Positions 28,016 to 37,275 of a stretch of DNA of 64,000 bases are shown in pieces. Origin of the DNA: Gillisia limnaea DSM 15749 (GTDB lineage Bacteria; Bacteroidota; Bacteroidia; Flavobacteriales; Flavobacteriaceae). Location: positions 662,934 through 726,933 of the forward strand of contig NZ_JH594606.1 of the NCBI RefSeq assembly GCF_000243235.1. Direction: 5' to 3'. The notes beneath the pieces are model-generated. The model was not told where the DNA came from and searched no databases. It saw only the letters and a list, made by a program, of their open reading frames with translations. Position numbers and translations under genes: made by a program. How positions within the stretch are numbered: the first letter of the stretch is position 1; every line of letters starts with the position of its first letter.

Positions 28016-28903
28016 TCACTTTTTAGTCTGGCGGGGGTGAGCATTATTATACACCTTGCTTAATTCTGCAATACTATTATGGGTATATACCTGTGTTGCC
28101 GCTAAACTGGAATGACCTAATAATTCTTTTACTGCATTTAAATTTGCACCCTCACCTAAAAGATGTGTAGCAAAAGAATGTCTTAAAATATGAGGACTTT
28201 TTTTTGCCTTTTTGGATGCCAGACTAAAGTAATTATTAATAATCCTATAAACAAGATTTTCATACAATTTAACGCCGCGTTCTGTTATAAATAAATTAGG
28301 AGTTTCTTCCTTAACCAAATCCTCTCTATATTTCAAATAAATACCAAGAAGCGATACAATTTCCGGAAGCAGCGGGACAAACCTTTCCTTGTTTCGCTTT
28401 CCAAGAACTTTTAACAAATTATTCTTCAGGTCCAGATCCTTTATAGTAATGCCAATAAGTTCCGCCCGCCGTATTCCCGTGGCGTAAAGCAATACTATAA
28501 CAGAGAGGTCCCGGGAATTTTTAAAATTGTTAGGAAAAATGGAGCTGATTACTTGCCCTACTTCGTTTTCAGAAAAAGGGATCTGTATATTTTTTTTGAT
28601 TTTTAAGGACTTGTGAGTAGCCAAAGGAGTTACATCTATTTGACCTGTACGCAGAAGAAATTTATAATAAGCTTTTAACGAGGAGATCTTCCGGTTAACA
28701 CTTCGGGTGGTTAAACCAGCATTTACCAAGGCTATTATCCAATTCCTGATTTGATTGTAGTGAATACTTTTGAGATCCTCCTCCTTAAATTCTTTCTTTA
28801 TAAAGATTGCAAATGCGCCAAGATCTGCTTCATAGGCTTTCACCGTATTTAAAGCATATTTTTTTTCCAGTAACAGGTAATCCAAAAATTGATCGAAGGG
28901 CAT
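28016..28903 (-). CDS. xerC: XerC/D-type tyrosine recombinase
   Basis: From MPFDQFLDYLLLEKKYALNTVKAYEADLGAF the protein has 295 residues. The N-terminal SAM-like domain is followed by the catalytic part with Arg in YATGIRRAEL, Lys in VLGKRNKER, HILRHSFATHLL (His and Arg), LGHSS and the Tyr nucleophile in TQVYTHNS. Its fixed place between rpsU and hpf argues for a housekeeping role in chromosome dimer resolution rather than a phage integrase. The ATG directly abuts the T-tract of a terminator-like hairpin. Confidence 0.9.
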   Translation of the reverse strand: MPFDQFLDYLLLEKKYALNTVKAYEADLGAFAIFIKKEFKEEDLKSIHYNQIRNWIIALVNAGLTTRSVNRKISSLKAYYKFLLRTGQIDVTPLATHKSLKIKKNIQIPFSENEVGQVISSIFPNNFKNSRDLSVIVLLYATGIRRAELIGITIKDLDLKNNLLKVLGKRNKERFVPLLPEIVSLLGIYLKYREDLVKEETPNLFITERGVKLYENLVYRIINNYFSLASKKAKKSPHILRHSFATHLLGEGANLNAVKELLGHSSLAATQVYTHNSIAELSKVYNNAHPRQTKK

Positions 28904-28951
28904 AAAAAAACTGTTGGTAAACAAAGTTATAAAACTTTGACTTACCAACAG
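28904..28951 (-). promoter_or_regulatory. Terminator-like hairpin running into the xerC start codon
   Basis: On the minus strand CTGTTGGTAA and TTACCAACAG form a 10-bp outer stem with an inner CAAAGT/ACTTTG stem, followed by TTTTTTT and then directly the ATG of xerC at 28903. It looks like the rpsU terminator, but leaves no untranslated leader for xerC beyond the hairpin. Confidence 0.8.
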
Positions 28952-29083
28952 TGGTTTATTTAAATACCCTTGAAGCAGGGCTTCTTATTCTAAATAACTT
29001 TTAAAATAAAGCAAATTTAAAATCTGTAGCAACTTTTAGATTTACCGAAAATAATCAATAAACAAAAAAATTAAACAAAGGAT

Positions 29084-29278
29084 CTAAATTTCCTCCTGGT
29101 CTCTTAAATTCTGAATATATTCAGCTTTCTGGACCTGAGCCCTACGTTCAACAGACGGTTTTGTAAATGCCTGCCTGCTTCTCAGCTGGCGCATTGTTCC
29201 GGTTCTATCAAATTTTCTTTTAAAACGCTTCAGCGCTCTGTCGATATTTTCTCCGTCTTTAACTGGTATAATTAACAT
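29084..29278 (-). CDS. rpsU: Ribosomal protein bS21
   Basis: The start MLIIPVKDGENIDRALKRFKRKFDRTG at 29278 gives 64 residues, the usual size; the upstream in-frame codons overlap the Shine-Dalgarno sequence. The Arg/Lys-rich central helix and RRAQVQKAEYIQNLRDQEEI end are typical. In Flavobacteriia bS21 sits on the ribosome platform where it helps to hide the anti-Shine-Dalgarno end of 16S rRNA. It heads the cluster rpsU-xerC-hpf. Confidence 0.96.
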   Translation of the reverse strand: MLIIPVKDGENIDRALKRFKRKFDRTGTMRQLRSRQAFTKPSVERRAQVQKAEYIQNLRDQEEI

Positions 29279-29283
29279 AGTGT

Positions 29284-29293
29284 CACCTCCTTT
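29284..29293 (-). promoter_or_regulatory. Strong Shine-Dalgarno of rpsU, likely autoregulatory
   Basis: The minus strand reads AAAGGAGGTGACACTATG, a complete anti-SD complement with ideal spacing. Almost no other start in the window has such a site. In Flavobacterium johnsoniae the anti-SD is sequestered by bS21, bS18 and bS6, so ribosomes lacking bS21 can prefer this site: a feedback loop. Confidence 0.85.
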
Positions 29294-29433
29294 CATTAAA
29301 ATTAAGGTGCAAAGATAACTCATTTAGGGAATCCTGCAACCTTTCTTATTATTAATATTTATTTTTTATTCCGTAGGCTTTAAGCCTTAGGCTAAACATC
29401 AAGAACCGAAATCTTGAACCTTGAATTTTGAAT

Positions 29434-29750
29434 CTATCTAGCTGCCTTCTCATATTCCTTTTTATCGATCACCATTTTAGCGATAAAAAAATTGAATTTT
29501 CGCTAAAATATTGATCTCACGCTATCTTGCTGCCTTCTTATATTCCTTTTTATCGATCACCATTTTAGCGGTAAAAAAATTGAATTTTCGCTAAAATATT
29601 GATCTCACGCTATCTTGCTGCCTTCTTATATTCCTTTTTATCGATCACCATTTTAGCGATAAAAAAATTGAATTTTCGCCAAAATATTGATCTCACGCTA
29701 TCTTGCTGCCTTCTTATATTCCTTTTTATCGATCACCATTTTAGCGATAA
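29434..29750 (-). repeat. 88-bp tandem repeat of the acyl-CoA dehydrogenase 3' end
   Basis: Units start at 29434, 29522, 29610 and 29698. The last is the real gene end: its stop codon (29698-29700) and preceding codons IIAKMVIDKKEYKKAAR. The three downstream units repeat this coding tail plus a spacer. In each, ATTTTAGCGA and TCGCTAAAAT form a 10-bp stem in which one arm is the copied coding sequence for Ile-Ala-Lys-Met. Units differ by a few single bases only. Confidence 0.92.
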
Positions 29751-30864
29751 TCTCCCTAAGGATTTCCGAAGTTCCACCACCTATGGGACCCAATCTACTA
29801 TCCCGAAGCATTCTCGCCATTGGATAGTCTTCAATATATCCATAACCGCCTAATAACTGAAGACAATTATAGATCACCTCATCTGCGATCTTGGTAGATA
29901 AAAGTTTGGACATACTGGCTTCCTTCACCACGTAAACTCCATCGATCATTCTTTTAACTATAGAATAATTGAATTCTTTGCACATTTCAACTTCACTGGC
30001 CATTTCTGCAACAGAATGCCGCAGCGCCTGGAATTGATCTATTGTCTTTCCAAAGGCTACGCGTTCCCCCATATAATTAATGGCATAATCCAACGCGAAT
30101 TCTGCGCGGGCGTGTGCATTTATACCCATAATAAGACGTTCCAGAGCGAAATGCTGCATGATGTAGTTAAAGCCCAGGTTTTCTTCCCCCATCAGGTTTT
30201 CTGCAGGGATCTCAACATTATCAAATGCAATTTCTGCTGTATCTGAAGCTCTCCATCCTAATTTATTCAATTTTGTGGCCGAAATTCCAGGACTATCCCG
30301 GTCCACCACAAAAATGCTCATTCCTTTTCCTCCCTTTTCAGGAGCTGTCTTGGCCGCAACTATTAGATAATCTGAATAAATCCCATTGGTGATAAAGGTC
30401 TTGGATCCGTTAAGAATATAGACATCTCCCTTTTTCACAGCGGTACTTCTCATCCCTGCAACATCCGATCCTCCGAAAGGCTCAGTAATACAAAGACATC
30501 CTATTTTATCCCCGGTTATACTTGGTGCCAGGTACTTTTCTTTAATTCTGTCATCTCCTTCTTTCAGTAAATGTGTCATTGCCAGATAGGAATGAGCCCA
30601 CATAGCTGCCGCGAATCCACCAGAATTTATCTTTTGTAATTCCTCTAAAAATATTGTGGTATAAAAAAGGTCCAGATCAAGTCCTCCATATTGCTCCGGA
30701 TAATTCAAACCGAAATATCCCATGTCTCCGAATTTTTTCCAGATAAAACGTTCTATAGTCCCTGTTTCCTCCCATTTCTCAATGTGAGGCACAACTTCCT
30801 TCTGCAAAAATTCCTGGAAGCTTTTTCTGAAAAGTTCATGCTCTTCTGTAAAATACATATTCAT
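29698..30864 (-). CDS. Acyl-CoA dehydrogenase
   Basis: The protein has 388 residues with the three-part ACAD fold. FAD and substrate contacts include CITEPFGGSDVAGM and FITNGIYSDYLIVAAKT. The C-terminal signature is QLLGGYGYIEDYPMARMLRDSRLGPIGGGTSEI. At the position of the usual catalytic Glu of medium-chain enzymes the sequence has Gly (GGGTSEI). A Glu occurs instead in HFALERLIMG, the place used by isovaleryl- and long-chain-type dehydrogenases. It oxidises a fatty or branched acyl-CoA with electron-transfer flavoprotein. The gene stands alone. Confidence 0.92.
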   Translation of the reverse strand: MNMYFTEEHELFRKSFQEFLQKEVVPHIEKWEETGTIERFIWKKFGDMGYFGLNYPEQYGGLDLDLFYTTIFLEELQKINSGGFAAAMWAHSYLAMTHLLKEGDDRIKEKYLAPSITGDKIGCLCITEPFGGSDVAGMRSTAVKKGDVYILNGSKTFITNGIYSDYLIVAAKTAPEKGGKGMSIFVVDRDSPGISATKLNKLGWRASDTAEIAFDNVEIPAENLMGEENLGFNYIMQHFALERLIMGINAHARAEFALDYAINYMGERVAFGKTIDQFQALRHSVAEMASEVEMCKEFNYSIVKRMIDGVYVVKEASMSKLLSTKIADEVIYNCLQLLGGYGYIEDYPMARMLRDSRLGPIGGGTSEILREIIAKMVIDKKEYKKAAR

Positions 30865-31020
30865 TAAATTTAATACTTAATTCAATTAAGACCGATTTAT
30901 AAATAAAGAAAATCGCATCCTGCCCGGAAGTATCCTGCTACATAAAAAAGATATGGCCAGGATTTTTGGTATGATTTAGTCAGGATTGGATTAGCTTTTA
31001 AACAGCCAATTTCAAATTCT

Positions 31021-31899
31021 TTATTTTACGGACAAATATAATGCAATTCGGTCTATTTTTTCTGAAGGAAAGTCCTTAATTTTTGCCAATTCTTCAAAAT
31101 TATCGATTTTTTCGTTCAACAATCTATAATTTATTATTTCCCGGGCTAATTCATACCCAATATAAGGAACAGCTGCTAGTTCGAGAACGGTAGCTTCATT
31201 AATATCATGAACTGTGTGAGATGGAATTGTAAGAACTGTGAACTGGCTTTGAAGTTCAGACCGAACTTCAAAGTTAAGCCCATAAATATCTTTAAGCTGG
31301 ATGTCATCCAAAAAACCACCAATTTTATTCCTGTAATTTATAATTCTTCCAGCCAACACCTCTCCAATACCATAGATGCCGGTTAAATCCTCCAGGGTAG
31401 CCAGGTTGAGGTCCTTTCTGTTCTTAGGTTGGGTTTTAGAAGTGACCGGTGCTCTTTTTAAATATGAGGGCTTTTCTGAATTTACCCAGTCAGGAAATTT
31501 GAAATAGGGTGAGATTTCATTGAAAAGAGAATCTGAAATCCCTGTAATTTTCTGAAAGTCTTCAGCAGAATTAACCCACTTTTCCTCTGCCCTGAAAATA
31601 TGTAATTTATCGATCTCCTCCGGAGTCATTCCCAGGGTATATCCCTTATAATCTGTAATAAAATTTGGGTTAAAAGGAAAGATCTCAGCTCCAACATTCT
31701 CTTTTTCAGAATCTTTAATAGAATCGATTATTTTTTGAAATTCTGTGAGCTCTTTCTCCTGTTTCTCATATCTTTTTTCGGACGGAGTAAAATCCACAAA
31801 GAAATAAACCAGCTGAAGGACTACGACGATTAATACCAATAAAAAAATCCCATTTTGTTCACTCCTGGTGAAAATAAAATGGGATTTAAAATTTTTCAT
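31021..31899 (-). CDS. Membrane-anchored helix-hairpin-helix protein (ComEA-like repeats)
   Basis: From MKNFKSHFIFTRSEQNGIFLL at 31899 the protein has 292 residues. One membrane helix lies at about residues 18-40 (GIFLLVLIVVVLQLVYFFVDF). The outer part has three HhH stretches: EEKWVNSAEDFQKITGISDSL, LNLATLEDLTGIYGIGEVLAGRIINYR and INEATVLELAAVPYIGYELAREIINYR, followed by a fourth short one. These repeats bind DNA in ComEA of competence systems, so a role in DNA binding at the membrane is possible. No comEC or pil genes are near. It starts 13 nt after the symporter stop. Confidence 0.8.
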   Translation of the reverse strand: MKNFKSHFIFTRSEQNGIFLLVLIVVVLQLVYFFVDFTPSEKRYEKQEKELTEFQKIIDSIKDSEKENVGAEIFPFNPNFITDYKGYTLGMTPEEIDKLHIFRAEEKWVNSAEDFQKITGISDSLFNEISPYFKFPDWVNSEKPSYLKRAPVTSKTQPKNRKDLNLATLEDLTGIYGIGEVLAGRIINYRNKIGGFLDDIQLKDIYGLNFEVRSELQSQFTVLTIPSHTVHDINEATVLELAAVPYIGYELAREIINYRLLNEKIDNFEELAKIKDFPSEKIDRIALYLSVK

Positions 31900-31912
31900 T
31901 ATTTCTAATTCA

Positions 31913-33991
31913 TTAGGAGGCCTTAGCTTTTTCGGGGGTTTTATAAAGTTCGCCGGCTTTAAGCTTCTTAACATAATCGCGAAGATCATTCTTTACTTCT
32001 CCGGACATTATATATAAACCAATAATGTTAGGGAAAGACATCGCCAGTATCATCATATCTGAGAAATCCAGTACAGCACCAAGACTTACTGAGGCTCCTA
32101 CAACTACAAATACAAGGAACAATACTTTATAAACAATTTCACTTTTAATACTCTTACCAAAGAGGTATGTCCAGGCTCTCATTCCATAATAAGACCAGGA
32201 AATCATGGTAGAGAAGGCAAAAAGAAATACTGCTGCTGCCAGAACATATGGGAACCATGAGATAACGCTTCCAAAAGCATCCGATGTTAACTGCGCTCCG
32301 GCTATTCCAACCACTTCATGTTTTCCTGTAAAGATCAACACCAAAGCGGTAAGTGTACAAACCACTACCGTATCTATAAAAGGTTCTAAAAGAGCCACAA
32401 AACCTTCTGAAGGTGGATGGTTGGTCTTTGCCGCACTATGCGCAATCGCAGCCGATCCAACCCCGGCCTCATTCGAGAATGCAGCACGCTGGAAACCAAC
32501 GATCAACACCCCTATAATTCCACCTTTTAAGGCGCTTGGACTAAAAGCTCCATCTATTATTGCGGTAAATGCAGGTCCAATATTCTCTATGTTTATTCCA
32601 ATTACGGTTAAACATCCCAGGATATAAACTCCTGCCATCACAGGCACAATTTTACCTGTAACCTTGGCAATACTGCTAATTCCTCCAATAATTACAACTC
32701 CAACCAATAAAGCTGTTACCACTCCAAACCAAAAACCATTTCCTACAAGAAACGGAAACATACCTTCAAGCTGCTCAAAAGACTGGTTGGCCTGGAACAT
32801 ATTTCCACCTCCAAAAGAAGCTCCAATTGCCAAAACAGCAAACATAGCGGCAAGTACTTTTCCTAGTCCCTTTTTATTTCGCTTTTCGAGTCCGTATCTC
32901 AAATAATTCATTGGACCACCAAAAACACGACCTTCGCTATTGATAAATCTATATTTTACACCAAGCGTACATTCCACGAATTTTGAAGACATCCCCAGGA
33001 ATCCTGCAAGGATCATCCAGAAAGTGGCACCCGCACCCCCCAAAGAAATTGCCACAGCAACCCCGGCTATATTCCCTAAACCTACAGTTCCGGAAACGGC
33101 CGTTGCCAATGCCTGAAAATGCGTAACCTGTCCAGGTGCATTAGGATCATCATATTTACCTCTGGCAAGATCCAGAGAATGCTTGAATCCTTTAATGTTA
33201 ATAAAGCCCATTCTTAGGGTGAAAAATAAAGCTCCAAACAACAACCAAACTACAATAAAAGGAATATTCTTAGTTTGCTGGTCACCATTAGGATGAAGCA
33301 AAGGAATGCCCTCCTCGTATTCTATTTGAGCAAGATTGTGCGCTCCCTGTTCTATAATGTGTTTTTTGTTTTCGAAATTGTAAATCACCTTTCCTTCATC
33401 GACCAAATAACGAAGGGTTCCGGAAGCATTTGCCATTATAGTAATATCATCTCCTTTATCTGAAGATACGATTGCTATTTCCTCTCCTTCATCCACATTG
33501 CTACCTTCAGGTTTCAACCATTGTTTCAATACAAACCTGTCTTCAACAGAAGGTGTCCAGCCTGTGACCGGTACATTTTTGAGGTCTGCATAAATAACCG
33601 GATCATAAATCCCTATGGCAGAAAATAAATCCCAGAAAAGTACTTTTTCAATGCTGGCAACAATAGGAACGAAAGTACCGTTAAAATGTTCAGTGATCGC
33701 TTCTGCTTTAATGGTATATGATTTGGTAATTGATGTACCTGCAGCGTCAGAAATAACTACCGTATTCGCAATACCTTCTGCCAATCCTTCAGATCGTTGA
33801 GAAGATAATGGAGTAGATTGGTTGTCCCACTTATAAGTGTAGGGAGGAGTACCTCCGGTAACCTCTAGGTCTATAAAACCGTCATTAATTAATTTAGATG
33901 GATTTCCAACTTTTGCCTCCACCTGAAGTCCCTGAGCAAATACGGAAAACATGGAAAAGATAAAAAGCGATGAAAGTAAGTACTTTCTCAT
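31913..33991 (-). CDS. Sodium/alanine symporter (AGCS) with extra N-terminal domains
   Basis: The protein has 692 residues against about 450-550 for the family. Residues 1-20 are a signal peptide. Residues about 22-95 resemble an SprB-like repeat ([18 protein letters not shown]). Residues about 145-205 resemble a biotinyl/lipoyl hammerhead ([46 protein letters not shown]). From residue 245 the AGCS transporter follows, with about ten helices and the signatures [29 protein letters not shown] and [19 protein letters not shown]. The transporter likely imports Ala or Gly with sodium. The exported domains would sit in the periplasm; their task is unknown. Confidence 0.88.
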   Translation of the reverse strand: MRKYLLSSLFIFSMFSVFAQGLQVEAKVGNPSKLINDGFIDLEVTGGTPPYTYKWDNQSTPLSSQRSEGLAEGIANTVVISDAAGTSITKSYTIKAEAITEHFNGTFVPIVASIEKVLFWDLFSAIGIYDPVIYADLKNVPVTGWTPSVEDRFVLKQWLKPEGSNVDEGEEIAIVSSDKGDDITIMANASGTLRYLVDEGKVIYNFENKKHIIEQGAHNLAQIEYEEGIPLLHPNGDQQTKNIPFIVVWLLFGALFFTLRMGFINIKGFKHSLDLARGKYDDPNAPGQVTHFQALATAVSGTVGLGNIAGVAVAISLGGAGATFWMILAGFLGMSSKFVECTLGVKYRFINSEGRVFGGPMNYLRYGLEKRNKKGLGKVLAAMFAVLAIGASFGGGNMFQANQSFEQLEGMFPFLVGNGFWFGVVTALLVGVVIIGGISSIAKVTGKIVPVMAGVYILGCLTVIGINIENIGPAFTAIIDGAFSPSALKGGIIGVLIVGFQRAAFSNEAGVGSAAIAHSAAKTNHPPSEGFVALLEPFIDTVVVCTLTALVLIFTGKHEVVGIAGAQLTSDAFGSVISWFPYVLAAAVFLFAFSTMISWSYYGMRAWTYLFGKSIKSEIVYKVLFLVFVVVGASVSLGAVLDFSDMMILAMSFPNIIGLYIMSGEVKNDLRDYVKKLKAGELYKTPEKAKAS

Positions 33992-34204
33992 AAAGATTTA
34001 TTAATTGTTAATTTAGGTTATTTTTACAGCGTAGCAAGTTGCTAAAAAAATAGCCTTTTTCAAATTTTTACAAGTTAAAATGTAAATGATTTGTTAATTT
34101 AAATAATAACTCAAATTTTGATTCACCAATAGCTTTCAGCTAAATCACAATGAATTAAAAAGTAATTTAAACGCAATTATTTGAAAAACAGAAGTTTAAC
34201 ACCC

Positions 34205-34435
34205 TTACAAATCAAAAACCGAAGTGCGCTTTGTATAGATAAGATCCTTTATTTTTAACCAGAAAGCAAGGGTCAAATAGACGGCAAATCCTACTCCCAT
34301 TGTGGCAAATGATAAGTAAATGAAGAATAAACGTATGCTTTTGGCTCTAATACCCATCTTATCTGCCAACCTGGAAGACACATAGAAACCATTTCGTTCA
34401 AAATAATGACGGATAGAATAAATAAATTTAAGCAT
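34205..34435 (-). CDS. PspC-like small membrane protein
   Basis: The protein has 76 residues. The start MLKFIYSIRHYFERNGFYVSSRLADKMGIRAKSIRLFFIYLSFATMGVGFAVYLTLAFWLKI matches the PspC domain: an amphipathic N-terminal part and two closely spaced membrane segments. A basic tail follows. It lies 16 nt after the DUF2851 gene on the same strand. PspC domains take part in membrane-stress sensing, but no other psp gene is near. Confidence 0.7.
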   Translation of the reverse strand: MLKFIYSIRHYFERNGFYVSSRLADKMGIRAKSIRLFFIYLSFATMGVGFAVYLTLAFWLKIKDLIYTKRTSVFDL

Positions 34436-34451
34436 AGCACAAATATAAGAA

Positions 34452-35735
34452 TTACCTAAAACCCTGAATTAATTTTATTCCAAAATTACAATTCAAACAT
34501 AAATTTTTATCGCAATAGTTAGATTTTAAATGAAGTAATGCCTGGGACTGCAATGCATTTATGGAAGTGTTCTCTCTTAATTTATTGAATTTTGCTGTAA
34601 TACCGTTCTTTTCTGAAATTATTTCTTCCATCAATTCCAGAATATCCTCACTCGCTCCTACTCCCGTTTTTTTTGAATAACAAAACCTTAAAGGTATCAA
34701 GGTGTTTATAATCAATAGATCTTTAAAGTTTTTTGTCAAGGGTTTTCTCTTTGAAGGATGAGGTTTATCGAAGGAATAATGGGTTTTCCAATAATCTGAA
34801 GTTTCTACGTCAAAAATTTCATGGAGTTGAGATTTGTCTTTTGCCTTGATTATTTTTGAAAAAAGATGGGGTACCTTATGATATAAGCCAGCCAGCTGTG
34901 AGAGCCTTATATTGGGAAAATTATTGGGTCTTAACCTGAAAAATTTCGCCCTTTCCACATAGTCATTTTCCAAGCGAAATTTATTTTTAAGAAATTTATA
35001 CTCTTTCTGAAATTTGCTGAATTGAACATCTTCTATGTGCCCATCCAGCAACCCCGATTGCCCTAAAAAAAGGGCTTCCAATGCAAGTTGGGAATTCTGG
35101 TTTTTCTGAATTATCTTAAAATCAATGCTCTGCGCCATATTTAAAAAGGCCCCGCCATTCACATTGAGACCAAAGTTCTTGGCCAGCAATTTAAACAAAA
35201 CTTCCTCCCAGTTATTTCCTGAATTCTTCAAAAGTTCCAGTATGACTTCGGACTTATCCTGAAGGCGTTCAAAGTACATTCGCTCCAACCAGTTATTCAT
35301 TTCGAAATCCTCAAATTTACCGAAATCCTTTTCACAATTAATCCATTTATCATTGGGAGCAATTAGTAAATTCCTATAATTTTGTAGTGTTATTTCCGGG
35401 ATCAAATGTTGCAATTCCAGCGTTGGAATGGGAGAATTATCTTTTCTAAATATTTCTACATCATCCTTCCAAACCACGTGCAGTATTACATTGTCATAAT
35501 TAGGATCGGTTTCATGATTATGCAAATACCAATCTGTAGAATTTATATGGATCTCAACATTTCCAGCCCACAACTGCTCCCCTATGTTCATCTTTGCATT
35601 AAAAAAATCGGGTCCGGAATTAAGGTTTGCAGTTCCGGTACTTATGATGGTCACCGGCAAACCGGAAACTGTCCTGGCATTGCCAAAATCGAATTTCTTA
35701 AAGCGCCAGATGTAATGTAGAAAATCTTCCTGCAT
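34452..35735 (-). CDS. DUF2851 family protein
   Basis: The ATG at 35735 (MQEDFLHYIWRFKKFDFGNARTVSGLPVTI) gives 427 residues, soluble and without signal. The N-terminal DUF2851 signature is clear (LNSGPDFFNAKMNIGEQLWAGNVEIHINSTDWYLHNHETDPNYDNVILHVVWKDD). A Cys-rich end is present (CDKNLCLNCNFG), which could bind a metal. Function unknown; the family is confined largely to Bacteroidota. Confidence 0.88.
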   Translation of the reverse strand: MQEDFLHYIWRFKKFDFGNARTVSGLPVTIISTGTANLNSGPDFFNAKMNIGEQLWAGNVEIHINSTDWYLHNHETDPNYDNVILHVVWKDDVEIFRKDNSPIPTLELQHLIPEITLQNYRNLLIAPNDKWINCEKDFGKFEDFEMNNWLERMYFERLQDKSEVILELLKNSGNNWEEVLFKLLAKNFGLNVNGGAFLNMAQSIDFKIIQKNQNSQLALEALFLGQSGLLDGHIEDVQFSKFQKEYKFLKNKFRLENDYVERAKFFRLRPNNFPNIRLSQLAGLYHKVPHLFSKIIKAKDKSQLHEIFDVETSDYWKTHYSFDKPHPSKRKPLTKNFKDLLIINTLIPLRFCYSKKTGVGASEDILELMEEIISEKNGITAKFNKLRENTSINALQSQALLHLKSNYCDKNLCLNCNFGIKLIQGFR

Positions 35736-35818
35736 CAACTAAAAATAAGCATTTTTTAGTTAACAAATTGATTAATAATCCATTACAAACTCCACAATTT
35801 AGTTGTAAAATTTCAGTT

Positions 35819-36511
35819 TTACTTTTCAGGAAGTTTCTTCGCAACTTCATCAATTATCAAATCTACCCAGTAAGTATACATAAGTCCGCTGGGATGAAGC
35901 TTATCATCTGCGGTTAGTTCGGGATTGGTTTTTGCTTCCCTGGAAATGGGAGTAATATTAAAAAAAGCTACATTATAAGTTTCCGCAACTTTTCTAAAAA
36001 CAGCGTTAAATGCATCGATTTCCCTACCTATTATTTCTGAATTTTCTTCCCCGAAAGGTGTGGCTCCATAATCCGGGATACTCAATGCGAAAACCCCTTT
36101 TTCACGGGTTCGGGAATGATTGATCGCTTTTCGAAAAAGTTCATTTAATTCAGTTTCATAATCCGAAATACTTTTATTTTGATATTGGTTATTTACTCCA
36201 ATTAAAATGGAAACAAGATCAAAATCCCGCTGCACGTTGATCTCGGTTTCTATGGCATCTAAAAGATTTCCGGTGGTCCACCCTGTTTTTGCAATAATTT
36301 TTGGTGCTGCCATCTTATAGCCGCGCGCCCGTAGCTGTTCTGAAAGCTGAACCGGCCATCGTTGTTCTTCCGGCACACTTTCTCCTATGGTATAGGAATC
36401 TCCTAAAGCGAGGTAACTAAAATCTGCCTCATTGGAATTAACTATTTCTGAAGTGGAACTGCATCCCGATACAAATCCAAAAATGGTTAAAAGAAATAAT
36501 AATTTTTTCAT
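35819..36511 (-). CDS. SGNH/GDSL-family lipoprotein hydrolase
   Basis: The start MKKLLFLLTIFGFVSGCSST gives a lipobox with Cys17 and a protein of 230 residues. The SGNH blocks are LALGDSYT (catalytic Ser), KTGWTTGNL (Gly), ILIGVNNQYQ (Asn) and DKLHPSG (Asp, His). It is likely an esterase anchored on the periplasmic side. It is divergent from the next gene. Confidence 0.9.
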   Translation of the reverse strand: MKKLLFLLTIFGFVSGCSSTSEIVNSNEADFSYLALGDSYTIGESVPEEQRWPVQLSEQLRARGYKMAAPKIIAKTGWTTGNLLDAIETEINVQRDFDLVSILIGVNNQYQNKSISDYETELNELFRKAINHSRTREKGVFALSIPDYGATPFGEENSEIIGREIDAFNAVFRKVAETYNVAFFNITPISREAKTNPELTADDKLHPSGLMYTYWVDLIIDEVAKKLPEK

Positions 36512-36588
36512 AGGAAAGACTTTTGATTTCAAATTAATGTATTTTGGTCAATTAAAAACAATTTTACGATAATCTTAGAAATACCAAC

Positions 36589-37152
36589 ATGAAAAAAATT
36601 CTTTTAACAGTTCTTATTCTGTCCGGAACTATGGTTTTTTCCCAGGAAAAATCTGGAGCGGCTCAATTCTGGGAAAACCTTAAATCCCACTGCGGAAAAG
36701 CCTATGAAGGCAAATTAGCAGAACATATAAAAAACGATGATTTCAGCGGAAAAACCTTAACCATGTTTATTCGAACCTGTGAAGATGGCAGGATTACGAT
36801 TCCATTTTATGTGGGGGATGACAAATCCAGAACCTGGGTACTCACGTATGAAGACGACAGGATAAAACTTAAACATGACCACCGTCACGAAGATGGAAGT
36901 GAAGATAAGGTAACCCAATATGGGGGTACAAGCACAAATTCGGGATTGGATACTATTCAGTTTTTCCCAGCCGATCAGGAAACTGCAAATTTGATTCCCT
37001 ACGCCTCAACCAATGCCTGGTGGATCACTCTGGATGAAAAAACCTTTACATATAACCTCAAGCGATTAGGTTCCCCAAATCCCGAGTTCAATGTAACTTT
37101 TGATCTTACAAAACCAGTAGCAACTCCGGAACCACAATGGGGCTGGGAGTAA
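36589..37152 (+). CDS. Conserved exported protein of unknown function
   Basis: The protein has 187 residues with a signal peptide (residues 1-18, cleavage after VFS). The mature part has a repeated aromatic/charged beta pattern (IRTCEDGRITIPFYVGDDKSRTWVLTYEDDRIKLKHDHRHEDGSEDKVTQYGG), and two Cys (CGKAYEG and IRTCEDG) could form a disulfide. The acidic-His stretch KHDHRHEDGSEDK could bind metal. Relatives exist in Bacteroidota as hypothetical proteins. A terminator follows. Confidence 0.7.
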   Translation: MKKILLTVLILSGTMVFSQEKSGAAQFWENLKSHCGKAYEGKLAEHIKNDDFSGKTLTMFIRTCEDGRITIPFYVGDDKSRTWVLTYEDDRIKLKHDHRHEDGSEDKVTQYGGTSTNSGLDTIQFFPADQETANLIPYASTNAWWITLDEKTFTYNLKRLGSPNPEFNVTFDLTKPVATPEPQWGWE

Positions 37153-37178
37153 GCATTAATTTTCAAAAATTTGAAAGC

Positions 37179-37207
37179 ACCTTGCCATTTCCTGGCAGGG
37201 TTTTTTG
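37179..37207 (+). terminator. Terminator after the exported unknown protein
   Basis: ACCTTGCCA and TGGCAGGGT form a 9-bp stem (one G-U pair) with a 5-nt loop, followed by six T. Confidence 0.8.
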
Positions 37208-37275
37208 TTAAACTATCCCTAAGTATTTTTAATTTTTTTTGGAATAGGAAGCTTTTTATTTATCTTATTCCTTTT

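Noticed and set aside
28016-28903. Integrase of a mobile island that could explain the tail duplications
   Set aside because: Its position between rpsU and hpf is conserved in Bacteroidota and it is far from the duplications, so it is more likely the housekeeping XerC/D enzyme; involvement in trans cannot be excluded.
29434-29750. Possible CRISPR array
   Set aside because: The 88-bp units are identical over their entire length, so there are no variable spacers, and they derive from the neighbouring coding region.
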